In this document: piece after piece, positions 63,491 through 64,000 of the stretch | Numbering within the stretch: the first letter of the stretch is position 1 | Layout of the letters: every line of letters begins with the position of its first letter | Assembly: GCA_015234115.1 (NCBI GenBank) | Contig: JADFWP010000002.1 | Span: 1-64,000 of the forward strand | From: Magnetococcales bacterium | GTDB taxonomy: Bacteria > Pseudomonadota > Magnetococcia > Magnetococcales > Magnetaquicoccaceae | DNA length: 64,000 nucleotides | Direction: 5' to 3' | Position numbers and translations under genes: made by a program | The notes under the pieces: generated by a model | What the model was told of the DNA's origin: nothing | Databases searched by the model: none | What the model saw: only the letters and a program-made list of their open reading frames with translations

Positions 63491-64000
63491 GTGACTTCAA
63501 CATCACCCTCGAAGCATTTCAATCTGTCCCACAAACGACGCCGTTTGGGTGATCTGCTGCTGAATGCGGATATCATCACCCAGGACAAGTTGACGATTGC
63601 CCTGACCGAACAGAAAAAAACCGGAGAACAACTGGGTCGGATCATCGTCAAGCTGGGATTCGTGCCTGAACAGGTGATGCGCGACGTGTTGAGCAGCGCG
63701 CTCGGGCAGCCCAGCATCGACCTGGACAAGGCGCGCCTGGATCCAACCATCCTGGCCATGGTGCCCAAGAAACTGATCGAGCGCCACAAGGTGCTGCCGG
63801 TGCACTGGGATCCCCAGAAATCCGAATTGACCGTGGCCATGACCGATACCCAGGACGTGGCCGTGATCGACAAGATCCAGGCCCAGATCCACTCGGGGAT
63901 CACCATCAAAACGGTTCTGGCCGGTCAATCCGAGATTGCACGGGCCATACAGAAACACTTCGGCGGCGAAATCTCCCTGGAAGGGGTGATCCACGAACTG
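63491..64000 (+). CDS. MshEN-domain protein, N-terminal part (cut by window end)
   Basis: The frame from GTG 63491 (GGAGG upstream) runs to the window edge, 170 codons without a stop. It contains an MshEN motif: RRLGDLLLNADIITQDKLTIALTEQ, then TGEQLGRIIVKLGFV. A GspE N-terminal-type region follows (IDLDKARLDPTILAMVPKKL, VLPVHWDPQKSELTVAMTD). It is probably a second type IV pilus or secretion ATPase, or a stand-alone c-di-GMP effector; the ATPase part would be outside the window. It lies downstream of the HD-GYP/CHASE2 pair. Confidence 0.8.
   Translation, partial: MTSTSPSKHFNLSHKRRRLGDLLLNADIITQDKLTIALTEQKKTGEQLGRIIVKLGFVPEQVMRDVLSSALGQPSIDLDKARLDPTILAMVPKKLIERHKVLPVHWDPQKSELTVAMTDTQDVAVIDKIQAQIHSGITIKTVLAGQSEIARAIQKHFGGEISLEGVIHEL

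Overview
The window looks like chromosomal DNA of a motile, diderm, GC-rich proteobacterium. The evidence is two MCPs, a complete chemosensory operon, lipoproteins with LpoB-type activators, Lnt, an MSHA-type pilus or secretion locus, and a PhoH/7TM-HD/YbeY/Lnt run. The density of signalling genes and the gene types would suit a deep-branching alphaproteobacterium or Magnetococcia-like lineage. That placement is inference: no rRNA or other phylogenetic marker was compared.

Layout. (1) 1-4.8 kb is an accessory region: the C-terminal remnant of a serine recombinase, a small orphan gene, one AT-rich gene coding for a helicase fused to a PD-(D/E)XK nuclease (candidate defence protein), a frameshifted pyrimidine-dimer glycosylase pseudogene and a cluster of inverted repeats. 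It lies against the 3' end of a tRNA-Ala(CGC) gene. (2) 4.8-13.9 kb holds housekeeping genes (uppP, Sel1, TatD, tcdA, Tat-exported carbonic anhydrase, rfbA) and a small leftward operon (Nudix, CopD-like, DsrE-like, Zn-ribbon). (3) 13.9-20.8 kb has a large MCP with a C-terminal EFETF tail, a four-gene envelope lipoprotein/LpoB operon behind a long hairpin leader, and a cyclic-nucleotide-binding protein. (4) 20.8-28.8 kb is a core run: rsmD, coaD, miaB, phoH-like, 7TM-HD, ybeY, lnt. (5) 28.7-39.8 kb has a YfhO-like membrane protein, then an MSHA-like locus: secretin (MshL), a PEGA-SPOR-TPR protein, an ATPase with two MshEN domains (MshE), an inner-membrane platform (MshG) and a small membrane protein.

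(6) 39.7-50.6 kb is a leftward chemosensory operon downstream of ilvD: MCP, CheB, CheR-TPR, an Rpn-like nuclease, CheA-REC, a CheY-like receiver, an Hpt-REC-REC-GGDEF diguanylate cyclase, CheW and a degenerate CheW. Its composition matches the Wsp surface-sensing pathway, whose output is c-di-GMP. It converges tail to tail on the pilus locus, whose ATPase carries the c-di-GMP-binding MshEN module. The two loci plausibly form one surface-sensing and attachment circuit.

(7) 52.5-64 kb holds a YciO/Sua5 protein, metG followed by a three-receiver pseudo-cyclase regulator and a DUF349-like gene, a rhodanese, a DUF3782-like nuclease, an HD-GYP phosphodiesterase (predicted c-di-GMP degradation), a CHASE2-cyclase with an altered metal ligand, and the start of another MshEN protein cut by the window edge.

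Nucleotide second-messenger genes are unusually dense: GGDEF, HD-GYP, two MshEN proteins, two class III cyclase domains, a cNMP-binding protein and a 7TM-HD protein.
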